Positions 21,471-31,165 of a DNA stretch of 64,000 bases are shown one piece after another (position 1 is the first letter of the stretch; every line of letters starts with the position of its first letter). The translations under genes and the position numbers were made by a program. The DNA comes from CAMDHY01 sp046156265 (GTDB taxonomy: Bacteria; Pseudomonadota; Alphaproteobacteria; Rhizobiales; Segnochrobactraceae). Location: the NCBI RefSeq assembly GCF_046156265.1, contig NZ_JAWDIR010000011.1, positions 744,001 to 808,000 on the forward strand, written 5' to 3'. Under the pieces are notes generated by a model. The model saw only the letters and a list, made by a program, of their open reading frames with translations. It made no database searches and had not been told where the DNA came from.

Positions 21471-21617
21471 CCGCGCCTCGTCTTCGCACCTCGCTGCGTC
21501 GCCGCGAGCACCGAAGAGAGGAAATGCGGCGGTAGCACGGCGTTCCCGCGACAATGCCGGCCCTCCCGGTGGGGGAGAGCCGGCATTGATGCTCGCCGCT
21601 CTGACGCTCGTGCCCGC

Positions 21618-24287
21618 TCAGAAGAACGAGCGCCGCTGCCACCAGCCGGACCGCTTCGGGCGGCCGTCGTCCGGCTCGGGGGCCGGCTGGGCGGCGACGG
21701 GCTCGGGGGTGGCAACCGCGGGGGCGCTTTCGGCCGGCTGTGGCGCGGCCGCCTCCACCGGTGCCGCCGGTTCCGGCTGCGCCTCGACACTCTCCGTCTC
21801 CGGCGTTTCCGCAGCAGCCGCAACCGGCTCGACCTGGGACGTCGGCTCGGCGGCGGGCGTTTCCGCCTGCTCCGGCTGCGGCTCCGCCGCGGCCGTCTCG
21901 TGGACGGTGGTCTCGGAAGCGGTGGCTTCGGCGTCAGTGGTCTCGACGGCGGCCCCGTCGGTGCTCACCGCCTCCTCGGCTGCGCTCTCGTCCTCGGCCC
22001 GGCGGCGGCCGCCACGGCGACCACGGCGGCGCCGGCGCTTGTCTTCACCGCTATCGCCCTCGGTGGCGTCAGTGGGGGGCTCCTCGCCGGACGACGACGC
22101 CTCGGCGGCACCGGTCTTGCTCGCCTGCGCGTCGGCCTGCGGGGCCTCGGCGTCTGCGGCTGCCTCTGCTGCGGGCTGGGCCCACGGCGACGGTGCGGTG
22201 TCGGGAGCGGACGTGCCCTCCGTCATCTCGGGGGCGTCGTTGCCGCCATCCGCCTCATGCTGCTCATCGTGTTCGGCGTGATCGGAACGGTCGCCATTAC
22301 CATTGCCGTTGCCGTTGCCGTTCTGGTCGCCGCCCCGCCGCCGACGGCGACGGCGGCGGCGACGCGGTGCCTCGCCCTCTGCCGTCGCGGCAGCCTGCCG
22401 CGGCTGCGATGGCTGGTGTTGCGGCCGCTCGGGACGGGTCGTCTCGGCGACAGCCTCCTCGACCTGCTCCTCGTCTTCCTCGACGTCGACGTCCTCGTCT
22501 TCCGGCTCGATCGAATCGACCTTCACGAAGCTGTCGGCCGGGCGCGTCGGCGCCTGCACCGGGCGCGTCGCCGGCTCGCCCTTCTCGATGGCGTGCAACT
22601 GCGTGCCGAGGCTCTCGTCCGCGGCGATGGTGATGGTCACGCCGAAACGCCCCTCGATGTCGGCGAGGTGGCGGCGCTTCTGGTTGAGGATGTAGAGGGC
22701 GACGGACGTTCGGCAGCGGACGTGCAGGTTGTTGGCGGCGCTCTTCAAGAGCACGTCCTCGATGACGCGCAGAACGTGCAGGGCGACCGACTCGGTGGAG
22801 CGCACGACGCCGGTGCCGAAGCAGTGCGGGCAGACCTGGGTGGAGCTCTCGACGACGCCGGTGCGGATGCGCTGGCGCGACATCTCCATCAGGCCGAAGT
22901 GGGAGATGCGGCCGACCTGGATGCGCGCCCGGTCGGTGCGCAGGGCCTCCTTCAGGCGCTTCTCGACGGCGCGGTTGTTGCGCTTCTCCTCCATGTCGAT
23001 GAAGTCGATGACGATGAGGCCCGCGAGATCGCGCAGCCGAAGCTGGCGCGCCACCTCGTCGGCGGCTTCAAGGTTCGTCTGGAGGGCGGTGTCCTCGATG
23101 TTGTGCTCGCGCGTCGACCGGCCGGAGTTGACGTCGACGGAGACCAGCGCCTCGGTCTGGTGCAGCACCAGATAGCCGCCGGACTTCAGCGTCACCTGCG
23201 GCGAGAACATCGCGTCGAGCTGCGCCTCGACGCCGAAACGCGTGAAGATCGGCGAGGCTTCCCGGTAGGGCTGGACGTTCTTGGCATGGCTCGGCATGAG
23301 CATGCGCATGAAGTCCTTCGCCTCACGGTAGCCGTCGTCGCCGGCGACGATGACTTCGTCGATGTCCTTGTTGTAGAGATCGCGGATCGACCGCTTGATC
23401 AGGCTGCCTTCCTCGTAGACGAGCGTCGGCGCTACCGACTGCAACGTCAGCTCGCGGACGCTCTCCCACAGACGCAGCAGGTATTCGAAGTCGCGCTTGA
23501 CCTCGACCTTGGTGCGATTGGCGCCGGCTGTGCGCAGGATGACGCCCATGCCCTCCGGCACCTCGAGGTCGGTGGCGATCTGCTTCAGGCGCTTGCGGTC
23601 GGCAGCCGAGGTGATCTTGCGGCTGATGCCACCGCCACGGGCGGTGTTCGGCATCAGCACGGCATAGCGGCCGGCGAGCGAGAGGTAGGTGGTGAGCGCC
23701 GCACCCTTGTTGCCGCGCTCCTCCTTGACGACCTGCACCAGCATGACCTGCCGGCGCTTGATCACTTCCTGAATCTTGTAGGAGCGACGCATCCGCTGCG
23801 GGCGCCGCTCGGGCACCTCCTCGAGCGCGTCCTCGGCGCCGACGGATTCGACCGACTCGCTCGTCTCGACGGATTCGACGGTGCCGCCGTCGTCGCTGGT
23901 GTCGGCCTCGGAGGTGCGCTCGGCGTGGGTGTCCTCGGCCATGGGGCCGGACTCGGCGGCCTCGGGCATGTCGTGGTGGTCGTCGGCGGCTGACCGCTCG
24001 TCTTCCGCTTCCTGCTCGAGGAGCGCCTGACGGTCGGCGAAGGGGATCTGGTAATAGTCGGGGTGGATTTCGCTGAAGGCGAGGAAGCCGTGGCGGTTGC
24101 CGCCGTACTCGATGAAGGCGGCCTGCAGCGACGGTTCGACCCGCGTTACCTTCGCTAGATAAATGTTGCCGCGGAGCGGCTTGCGGGTTGCGGATTCGAA
24201 ATCGAACTCTTCGACGCGGCTACCGCGAACCACGACCACCCGGGTCTCTTCCGGGTGGGTTGCATCGACGAGCATCTTGTTTGCCAT
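21618..24287 (-). CDS. rne: Ribonuclease E/G family endoribonuclease
   Basis: This is an RNase E of 889 residues, the main endonuclease of mRNA decay and rRNA processing. The N-terminal S1 region is split by an acidic insertion (about residues 85-150, full of Glu, Asp and Ser), as in other Rhizobiales RNase E proteins. The catalytic domain shows LIVIDFIDMEEKRNNR with a conserved Asp, and the Zn-link CPHCFGTGVV. The C-terminal third is disordered: ten consecutive Arg, a repeated Asn-Gly stretch, a second Arg-rich patch (KRRRRRGRRGGRRR) and long Ala/Glu/Pro segments, a likely degradosome scaffold. The start is the ATG at 24287 (MANKMLVDA). The predicted leader is long and may serve autoregulation. 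Confidence 0.95.
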   Translation of the reverse strand: MANKMLVDATHPEETRVVVVRGSRVEEFDFESATRKPLRGNIYLAKVTRVEPSLQAAFIEYGGNRHGFLAFSEIHPDYYQIPFADRQALLEQEAEDERSAADDHHDMPEAAESGPMAEDTHAERTSEADTSDDGGTVESVETSESVESVGAEDALEEVPERRPQRMRRSYKIQEVIKRRQVMLVQVVKEERGNKGAALTTYLSLAGRYAVLMPNTARGGGISRKITSAADRKRLKQIATDLEVPEGMGVILRTAGANRTKVEVKRDFEYLLRLWESVRELTLQSVAPTLVYEEGSLIKRSIRDLYNKDIDEVIVAGDDGYREAKDFMRMLMPSHAKNVQPYREASPIFTRFGVEAQLDAMFSPQVTLKSGGYLVLHQTEALVSVDVNSGRSTREHNIEDTALQTNLEAADEVARQLRLRDLAGLIVIDFIDMEEKRNNRAVEKRLKEALRTDRARIQVGRISHFGLMEMSRQRIRTGVVESSTQVCPHCFGTGVVRSTESVALHVLRVIEDVLLKSAANNLHVRCRTSVALYILNQKRRHLADIEGRFGVTITIAADESLGTQLHAIEKGEPATRPVQAPTRPADSFVKVDSIEPEDEDVDVEEDEEQVEEAVAETTRPERPQHQPSQPRQAAATAEGEAPRRRRRRRRRRGGDQNGNGNGNGNGDRSDHAEHDEQHEADGGNDAPEMTEGTSAPDTAPSPWAQPAAEAAADAEAPQADAQASKTGAAEASSSGEEPPTDATEGDSGEDKRRRRRGRRGGRRRAEDESAAEEAVSTDGAAVETTDAEATASETTVHETAAAEPQPEQAETPAAEPTSQVEPVAAAAETPETESVEAQPEPAAPVEAAAPQPAESAPAVATPEPVAAQPAPEPDDGRPKRSGWWQRRSFF

Positions 24288-25012
24288 GGGGGGAAGTCTC
24301 CACGGCCGCGGCCGCTGTGCACGCATGTGAGCGTGCAGCCACGCGGCGGGCCGGCTCTAGGGGCGATCCCGGGACGGGATCCTGGATGGTGTGGGGGCGG
24401 GGAGACCGGACGGGGCGCGCGCGTCGCCCACGCGAGCCGGCCAGCGATGGCTGGCAGCTCGGGTGCGTGGAGCGGGCTTGGGCGGCGCGTCATTCGTCCA
24501 GTACAAAGCGAGCGTGGCGCTCGTTCTCCCCAGGGGCGCCGTGCACCGAAGGGGTGCCGCGGCAGCTATCGTTGCAGTGCAGGCGAACGGGTTCGCGGCG
24601 CACCGTCGGCGGTCCGACGGGATGATCGCTCCGCGACTGACGGCAAGGGGCCGTCGCTGGGAGCGCGGCCCGCTGGTCCGAGATCCTTACCGGAACATTC
24701 CGGAAGGAGTGGCTGGCCCGGCGGTCATCCGCGGCGGAGAATGGGCGCGAGGGGCGACCCGGAAGGGCGAACCGATCAATCGACCGGATTGCGGAACCGG
24801 AGCCGCGTGTCGCGGATCGGTGCGCAGAGGTGAAGTGCATCCTACGCAACCGTCTCTATTTACGAACAGGTGTTTGCGTTGGCAAGCACGGCGGTTCGGC
24901 GCGCCGTCTCCGGATAGCAGCCACAGCCGGTCAACCGGCGGTTAACGCGGGTGCGCCTATCGGGTATGAACGATCAACGGACGACGGCACCGATCGCCGA
25001 CAGCGGACTGGC
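24288..25012. other. Long divergent intergenic region (rne leader and amidase upstream region)
   Basis: These 725 bases lie between rne (leftward) and the amidase gene (rightward). A promoter pointing at rne is predicted at 24857-24885, which would leave about 560 nt of untranslated rne leader. Small inverted repeats are visible, for example GATCCC/GGGATC at 24364-24380 and CCGGA-acat-TCCGG near 24690. No open frame in the region looks like a protein. Confidence 0.55.
24857..24885 (-). promoter_or_regulatory. Predicted sigma-70-type promoter of rne
   Basis: On the minus strand TTGCCA (plus 24880-24885) and TAAATA (plus 24857-24862) are separated by exactly 17 nt. This matches the vegetative consensus at five and four of six positions. 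It stands in the only AT-rich patch of the intergenic region. Transcription would start near 24850. Confidence 0.55.
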
Positions 25013-26425
25013 ATGCTGCGCACCCTCGCATTTCTGGCCCTGGTGATTCTCGCTGCGACGGCAACAAGCCGGGTCGCGGGCCAGGACAATGGCGGTGTGG
25101 AGGCACGGCAAACGACGGCCTTCGACGCCGGCGAGCCAACGCCGCCACCCGAGGCGAGAGAACTCGTCGCGACGACGGCGCGGATCGCTGGCGATGCGAT
25201 GCGCACCCGTTTCGTCGTCGACCTCACCTCGGAGGTCGGGTTCGCGGTGTTTCCGCTCGCCGATCCACACCGGATCGTGATCGACCTTCCGCAGATGCGC
25301 TTCGCCCTTGGTCCGGAAGCCGGCCGTCAGGGCCGTGGCCTCGTCGCGTCCTGGCGCTACGGCCTTCTCGCCGTCGGCAAGTCGCGCGTCGTCATCGACC
25401 TCGCGCGTGCGGCCGCGGTGGACAAGGCGTTCGTGCTGCCCCCCGTCGATGCGCAGCCGGCGCGGCTGGTGATCGACCTCGTCGCCGTCGACGAAGTGGC
25501 CTTCGTGGCGGAGGCAACGCGGGCGAGGGACGCCCGCACGACGCCGCGAGAGAGCGACGGCGGCGCGGCGGCAGCCGCCCTCCGCCAGGCCCGCGTTCGG
25601 CCGCTGATCGTGCTCGATGCCGGGCACGGCGGCATCGACACCGGTGCCGCCGGTGTGCACGGCACGCTGGAGAAGAACATCACCCTCGATTTCTCGAGCC
25701 TTCTCAAGCGCAAGCTCGAGTCGACGGGGCTGTTCGAGGTGCGGCTGACGCGCGACGACGATGTGTTCATCGCCCTCGACGACCGCACGGCGTTCGCCCG
25801 TCAGGTCGCGGCCGACCTCTTCGTGTCCATTCACGCCGACGCTGCGCCGCAGTCCTATGTTCGCGGCGCGACCGTCTACACCGTCTCCGAGCGCGCCTCC
25901 GATGCCGACGCGGCCGCCATTGCCGCGCAGGAGAACCGCTCGGACGTGATCGCCGGCGTCGATCTCGACGAAACCTCCGACGATGTCACCGACATCCTCA
26001 TCGACCTCGCCCGCCGCGAGACCAAGACGATGTCGCACCGGGCCGCGGAGGCGATGATCTCGTCGATCGCGGGGCACACCAAGCTCAATTCGAACCCTCA
26101 CCGCTACGCCGGCTTCCGGGTCCTGCGAGCCCACGACGTGCCGTCGGTGCTGGTGGAACTCGGTTACATGACCAACCGCCACGATGAAGCCCTGATGCTG
26201 TCCGAGGAATGGCGCGACGGCACGGCCGAGGCGATGGTTCAGGCGATTCGCGGCTTCTTCGAGCCGCGGCTCGCCGCATCCGGCGCCGGGGCTGCTGCTG
26301 TCGAAGCACCGTCTCCGGCCCTGGACGGGGAGAGTGTCGTCGTCGGGAGCGGAGTTCCGGCGAACGACGCGGCCCCGGTCCGCGGACCGGCGGGCGAGGG
26401 GGGAGATCTGGCCGCTGCGCGGTGA
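25013..26425 (+). CDS. N-acetylmuramoyl-L-alanine amidase (AmiC type, AMIN + Amidase_3)
   Basis: This is a 470-residue periplasmic cell-wall hydrolase that cuts stem peptides from glycan chains, usually for daughter-cell separation. A signal peptide (LAFLALVILAATATSRVAG) is followed by an AMIN-type targeting domain (about residues 60-165, RFVVDLTSEVGFAVFPLADP) and the zinc Amidase_3 domain. His205 in VLDAGHGGIDTGA is a zinc ligand; VSIHADAAP and VLVELGYMTNRHDE complete the site. The ATG at 25013 is chosen for the signal peptide. It precedes the PBP1A gene in the same orientation, a conserved cell-wall gene pair. Confidence 0.93.
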   Translation: MLRTLAFLALVILAATATSRVAGQDNGGVEARQTTAFDAGEPTPPPEARELVATTARIAGDAMRTRFVVDLTSEVGFAVFPLADPHRIVIDLPQMRFALGPEAGRQGRGLVASWRYGLLAVGKSRVVIDLARAAAVDKAFVLPPVDAQPARLVIDLVAVDEVAFVAEATRARDARTTPRESDGGAAAAALRQARVRPLIVLDAGHGGIDTGAAGVHGTLEKNITLDFSSLLKRKLESTGLFEVRLTRDDDVFIALDDRTAFARQVAADLFVSIHADAAPQSYVRGATVYTVSERASDADAAAIAAQENRSDVIAGVDLDETSDDVTDILIDLARRETKTMSHRAAEAMISSIAGHTKLNSNPHRYAGFRVLRAHDVPSVLVELGYMTNRHDEALMLSEEWRDGTAEAMVQAIRGFFEPRLAASGAGAAAVEAPSPALDGESVVVGSGVPANDAAPVRGPAGEGGDLAAAR

Positions 26426-26644
26426 GCCGGGCTGTCTCCCCGATGGTGCGGGGTTGCCTCCGAAAGGGCCGCGTCGTAACTGACGCGCTGGGGCAACGGG
26501 TCGGTGAGGCATGCGGCGGTCGGATTGCGGAAAGCGGTCGAGACGGTCGTGATCGCTGCGCCGGAATGACGTGATCGGATGCCCCCCCGCGGGCGTCCGG
26601 CGTGAAGCGAGTTGGCCGCCGGCCTCGAAGCGCGAGTTGACGCG

Positions 26645-29182
26645 ATGACGTTTCTTCTTCGCACGATCGGATACCTGTTCGGGATCGGATCCGTGTTCGC
26701 GCTGATCGGCGCCGCCGGTGTCGCCTGGTATGTGAGTTCGATGGGCTCCGACCTGCCGGACTACACGGCGCTGCGCAAATACGAGCCGCCGGTGATGACC
26801 CGCGTGCACGCCGCCGACGGCAGCCTCGTCGCCGAGTATGCCGTGGAGCGCCGCCTGTTCCTGCCGATCCAGGCGGTTCCTGACCTCATCAAGCAGGCGT
26901 TCCTGTCGGCCGAGGACAAGAACTTCTACCAGCACAACGGCATCGATCCGTCGGGCATCATCCGCGCCATCGTCACCAACGTCCGCAACCGCGGCTCCGG
27001 TCGCCGGCCGGTCGGTGCGTCGACCATCACTCAGCAGGTCGCCAAGAACTTTCTTCTGACCAACGATCCGACCGTCGACCGCAAGATCAAGGAAGCCATC
27101 CTGTCGATGCGGATGGAGGCGGCGTTCACCAAGGACAAGATCCTCGAACTCTACCTCAACGACATCTATCTGGGCCTTGGCGCCTATGGCGTCGCCGCGG
27201 CCTCCCTCGTCTATTTCGACAAGTCGGTGCACGAGCTGACCGTCGCCGAGGCCGCCTACATGGCGGCGCTGCCGAAGGCGCCGAACAACTACCATCCGTT
27301 CCGCTTCCCCGACCGCGCCATCGAGCGGCGCAACTGGGTGATCGACCGGATGGAGGAGGACGGCGTCATCGACAAGGCGACCGCCGATGCGGCGCGAGCC
27401 GAGCCGCTGCGCGTCACGCCGCGCCACACCGGGCCGCACCTCGTCGCCACCGATTACTTCGCCGAGGAAGTGCGCCGGCGCATCTACCAGCTCTACGGCG
27501 AGAGCGGCCTCTATGGCGGTGGCATGTCGGTGCGGGCGACGCTCGACCCGAAGCTGCAGGTGCTGGCGCGCAAGAACCTCAACGCCGGCCTGATGAAGTT
27601 CGACGTGCAGCGCGGCTCGTGGCGCGGCCCGGTCGAGCGCGTCGATCTCGCCACCGGTGACTGGGGTATCCCGCTCTCCAAGGTGCCGCCGCTGATCGAC
27701 GTGCCGGAGTGGCGCCTCGCCGTGGTGCTGTCGGTGTCCGACCAGGACGCGGTCATCGGCTTGCGCCCTAACGTCGAGGTGTCCGGCGCCATCGCCAGCG
27801 AGCGCGATACCGGCCGGGTGACGCTGTCGACGATGTCATGGAAGCGGCGGATGCTCTACCGCACCGATCCGCAGAAGCTCGTCGGACGGCCGTCCGGGCG
27901 CGTGCCGCCGAACCAGTTCACCTATGCCGGCATCAACAAGATGTCGCAGGCCGTGTCGCCGGGCGACGTCGTCTACGTCGAGAAGGTGCCGGAGGAGGGC
28001 GAGGACATCTGGCGGCTGCGTCAGGTACCGAACATCTCGGGCGCCATGGTGGTGATGGACCCCCACACCGGCCGCGTGCTGGCGCTGGTCGGTGGCTTCT
28101 CCTACGGCGACAGCGAATTCAACCGCGCCACCCAGGCGTGGCGGCAGCCCGGCTCCTCCTACAAGCCGTTCGTCTACGCGGCGGCGCTCGACAACGGCTA
28201 CACGCCGGCGAGCGTCATCGTCGACGGGCCGATCTCGATCGCCGACGGCATGGGCCGCGTCTGGTCGCCGAAGAACTACGGCGGCAAGTACGGCGGTCCT
28301 TCGACACTGCGCCTCGGCATCGAGCGCTCGCGCAACCTGATGACGGTTCGGCTCGCCAAGGACATGGGCATGCCGCTGGTGGCGGAGTACTCCAAGCGCT
28401 TCGGCATCTACGACGACCTGCTGCCCTACCTGCCGATGGCGCTGGGCGCCGGCGAGACGACGGTGCTGCGGCTCACCTCGGCCTATGCGATCATCGCCAA
28501 CGGCGGCAAGAAGATCGTGCCCACGCTGATCGACCGCATCCAGGACCGCTACGGCAACACCATCTACAAGCATGACGCGCGCATCTGCGAAGGCTGCGTG
28601 GCCGAGACTTGGGCCGAGCAGCCGGAGCCGACCCTGATCGACGAGTCCGAGCAGGTGCTCGACCCGATGAGTGCCTACCAGATCACCTCGATGATGGAGG
28701 GCGTCGTCCAGCGTGGCACGGCGACCGTCGTGAAGCAGGTCGGCAAGCCGATCGCCGGCAAGACCGGCACGACGAACGAGGAGAAGGATGCCTGGTTCGT
28801 CGGGTACACGCCGGATCTCGTCGCCGGCGTCTTCATCGGCTTCGACCAGCCCCAGCCGATGGGCAAGGGGGCGACCGGCGGTGTCCTGGCGGCGCCAATC
28901 TTCACCGAGTTCATGAAGGAGGCGCTCGCCGACAAGCCGTCGGTCGCCTTCCGCATCCCCGAGGGCATCAAGCTCGTGCCGATCGACCGCACGTCCGGGC
29001 AGCGCGTATCGGGCAGCGGCGGCAACGTCGTCATCGAGGCGTTTAAGCCGGGCACGGCTCCGGGGGAGGGCGTTTCGATCGTCAGCGACTTCTCCTACAC
29101 GGGCGAAGGCGGCGGGCAGAACCGGCGGGTGTCGCCGGAGGCCGAGCGGGCGGTTTACTCCGGCACCGGCGGCCTTTACTGA
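26645..29182 (+). CDS. mrcA: Penicillin-binding protein 1A (bifunctional transglycosylase/transpeptidase)
   Basis: PBP1A (845 residues) polymerises glycan strands and cross-links peptidoglycan in the periplasm. An N-terminal membrane anchor (IGYLFGIGSVFALIGAAGVAWYV) precedes the GT51 domain with catalytic Glu90 in SAEDKNFYQHNGID and the motif GASTITQQVAKNF. An OB-like insertion follows. The transpeptidase domain has Ser504 in the SxxK motif (GSSYKPF), the SRN motif in IERSRNLMTVR, and KTG at 706-708. The ATG at 26645 is preferred to a TTG 33 nt upstream, because it places the membrane helix normally. It sits between the amidase and prfB. Confidence 0.96.
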   Translation: MTFLLRTIGYLFGIGSVFALIGAAGVAWYVSSMGSDLPDYTALRKYEPPVMTRVHAADGSLVAEYAVERRLFLPIQAVPDLIKQAFLSAEDKNFYQHNGIDPSGIIRAIVTNVRNRGSGRRPVGASTITQQVAKNFLLTNDPTVDRKIKEAILSMRMEAAFTKDKILELYLNDIYLGLGAYGVAAASLVYFDKSVHELTVAEAAYMAALPKAPNNYHPFRFPDRAIERRNWVIDRMEEDGVIDKATADAARAEPLRVTPRHTGPHLVATDYFAEEVRRRIYQLYGESGLYGGGMSVRATLDPKLQVLARKNLNAGLMKFDVQRGSWRGPVERVDLATGDWGIPLSKVPPLIDVPEWRLAVVLSVSDQDAVIGLRPNVEVSGAIASERDTGRVTLSTMSWKRRMLYRTDPQKLVGRPSGRVPPNQFTYAGINKMSQAVSPGDVVYVEKVPEEGEDIWRLRQVPNISGAMVVMDPHTGRVLALVGGFSYGDSEFNRATQAWRQPGSSYKPFVYAAALDNGYTPASVIVDGPISIADGMGRVWSPKNYGGKYGGPSTLRLGIERSRNLMTVRLAKDMGMPLVAEYSKRFGIYDDLLPYLPMALGAGETTVLRLTSAYAIIANGGKKIVPTLIDRIQDRYGNTIYKHDARICEGCVAETWAEQPEPTLIDESEQVLDPMSAYQITSMMEGVVQRGTATVVKQVGKPIAGKTGTTNEEKDAWFVGYTPDLVAGVFIGFDQPQPMGKGATGGVLAAPIFTEFMKEALADKPSVAFRIPEGIKLVPIDRTSGQRVSGSGGNVVIEAFKPGTAPGEGVSIVSDFSYTGEGGGQNRRVSPEAERAVYSGTGGLY

Positions 29183-29287
29183 GCACGCACCACTGAGCAC
29201 GGCCGCCTGGCGCTTCGGCGCCGGCGGCTGCCGGCGGCGCGACCGCGTCCGCCATCCATCCACCCATCGGTCGCAAGAAGGTTCTTC

Positions 29288-30416
29288 ATGCGCGCAGAGA
29301 TCGAGTCGATCGTCGACGAGATCCAGCAGGCGATCAGCCTGCTGAGGAGGCATCTTTGACTGGGATCGCGCCAAGATCCGCCTCGCCGAACTGAACGCCG
29401 CCGCCGAGTCCCCGTCGCTCTGGGACGACCCGGAGCGCGCACAGAAGCTGATGACCGAGCGGCAGCGCCTCGATCGCCAGATCGGTGCCGTCGAGCAGCT
29501 CGAGCGGGAGACGCAGGACGCCGTCGACCTCATCGCGATGGGCGAGGAGGAGGGGGAGGCTTCGGTCGTCACCGATGCCGAGAACATCCTGCGGCAGCTC
29601 CGGGCCGACCTCGCCAAGCGGCAGGTCGATGCGCTGCTTTCCGGCGAGGCCGACGGTAACGACAGCTTCCTCGAGGTGCACGCCGGCGCCGGTGGCACGG
29701 AGAGCCAGGACTGGGCTCTCATGCTCCTGCGCATGTACACGCGCTGGGCCGAGCAGCACGGCCTGTCGGTGGAACTCATCGAGGAGAACGCCGGCGAGCA
29801 GGCCGGCGTGAAGTCCGCGACGATCCAGGTCAAGGGCGAAGCCGCCTACGGCTGGCTGAAGACCGAGTCAGGCGTGCACAGGCTCGTGCGCATCTCGCCG
29901 TTCGACGCCAACGCGCGGCGGCAGACGAGCTTCGCCAGCGTCTGGGTCTATCCGGTGGTCGACGACACCATCGAGATCGAGGTGAACGAGAGCGACTGCC
30001 GCATCGACACCTACCGCGCCTCCGGCTCGGGCGGTCAGCACATCAACACGACCGATTCGGCCGTGCGCATCACGCATCTGCCGACCGGCATCGCGGTCGC
30101 CTGCCAGAACGAGCGTTCCCAGCACAAGAACCGCGCGACCGCCTGGAAGATGCTGCGCGCCCGCCTTTACGAACTCGAGCTGAAAAAGCGCGAGGAGGCG
30201 GCGATGGCGACGGAGGCCACCAAGTCCGACATCGGCTGGGGCCACCAGATCCGCTCCTACGTGCTGCAGCCCTATCAGATGGTGAAGGACCTGCGGACGG
30301 GCGTCGAGACCAGCAACACCCAGGCGGTGCTGAACGGCGACCTCGACGCCTTCATGGAGGCGGCGCTCGCCCAGCGCGTCAGCGGCGAGACCAAGGCGAT
30401 CTCGGACGTCGATTGA
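29288..30416 (+). CDS. prfB: Peptide chain release factor 2 (programmed +1 frameshift)
   Basis: RF2 recognises UGA and UAA stop codons and triggers peptide release. Translation starts at the ATG at 29288, reads 23 codons to CTT (29354-29356) and meets an in-frame TGA at 29357. A +1 shift resumes at GAC 29358 and runs to 30416, giving 375 residues. The shift site AGGAGGCATCTTTGAC is the classic one: an internal Shine-Dalgarno AGGAGG three nt before CTT, the slippery CTT and the weak stop TGAC. Low RF2 thus raises its own synthesis. The SPF codon-recognition motif is at 203-205 and the catalytic GGQ at 248-250. The gene is intact, not a pseudogene. Confidence 0.96.
29345..29360 (+). promoter_or_regulatory. 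RF2 programmed frameshift site
   Basis: AGGAGG (29345-29350), CAT, CTT and TGAC form the autoregulatory shift signal of prfB. The spacing of three nt between the internal Shine-Dalgarno and the slippery CTT is the same as in Escherichia coli. Confidence 0.93.
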
Positions 30417-31162
30417 GGACGCCCCGGCGCCCGCTCGTTTCAGCCGCCGCGGTCCTTGCGATCGCCGCGGCGGGAATGGCCGGCGCACCCGGATCGGCGC
30501 GCGAGGCTGTCGTGCCGGCTGTCGGCGAGACGGTCGATGCGACGGCCCCGCCGTGGTCCTCGATCGGCCGCGTCAACAACAGCGTCGGCGGCAGCTGCAC
30601 CGGCGTGCTGGTGGCGCCCGATCGCGTCGTGACGGCCGCCCACTGCGTCTTCAACGATCGAACGGGGGTGTTCCTCAGGGCCGAGGCGATCCACGTCCTG
30701 CTCGGCTTCGCGCGCGGCGACTATCTCTTCCACGGCCGCGCCGCTTCCTACCGTGTCGCTGACGGCTACCGGCCCGGGGAGGGGACGGTCGGAGCCGACT
30801 ATGCCGTCATCGTTTTGGCGGAGCCGGCACCACCGACGATCGTGCCGCTGCGGCTGGCGCGCGAGCCGGCGGCGACCGGGACGCGCCTGGTGGCGGTCGG
30901 GTACGGACGGGGGCGGCCCTACGTCCCGACCGTGCTGGCGAACTGCCTCGTCACCGGCCATGTGCCGCAGGACGCCGCTGTGCTTGCCACCGATTGCGTT
31001 GCCCCGGACGGATATTCCGGCGGCCCGCTGCTGTCCGCGGACGACCCCGGGATGGTGCTCGGCCTGCAGGTCGCCCGCCAGCGCCACGAGGGGACGCTGC
31101 GCACACTGGCGGTGGATGCCGCCGCGATCGAGCTCGAAGCGGCGTCAGCGCCGAGCCCCTGA
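30413..31162 (+). CDS. Secreted trypsin-like serine protease
   Basis: This is a 249-residue S1-family protease with a signal peptide (VSAAAVLAIAAAGMAGAPGSA). The catalytic triad is visible: His77 in TAAHC, Asp129 in VGADYAVIVL and Ser202 in GYSGGPL. A disulfide between the cysteines of GGSCTG and AAHC is likely. A TTG start overlapping the prfB stop (TTGA) is proposed, because later ATGs would remove the signal peptide; its ribosome-binding site is weak, so the start is uncertain. The target protein is unknown. It probably rides on the prfB transcript. Its 3' end comes within 3 nt of the opposing DUF455 gene. Confidence 0.85.
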   Translation: MRTPRRPLVSAAAVLAIAAAGMAGAPGSAREAVVPAVGETVDATAPPWSSIGRVNNSVGGSCTGVLVAPDRVVTAAHCVFNDRTGVFLRAEAIHVLLGFARGDYLFHGRAASYRVADGYRPGEGTVGADYAVIVLAEPAPPTIVPLRLAREPAATGTRLVAVGYGRGRPYVPTVLANCLVTGHVPQDAAVLATDCVAPDGYSGGPLLSADDPGMVLGLQVARQRHEGTLRTLAVDAAAIELEAASAPSP

Positions 31163-31165
31163 GAT

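Noticed and set aside
19191..23993. A 1600-codon open frame on the plus strand antisense to dsbA, M48 and rne
   Set aside because: It is the mirror of GC-rich codon usage on the opposite strand. It has no motifs and runs through three well supported genes.
24490..24849. 119-codon minus-strand frame inside the rne leader
   Set aside because: No recognisable domain, no ribosome-binding site and atypical composition. It is more likely untranslated leader.
29288..29450. prfB as a pseudogene or as starting at 29451
   Set aside because: The early TGA is part of the standard RF2 frameshift signal, and all downstream motifs are intact.
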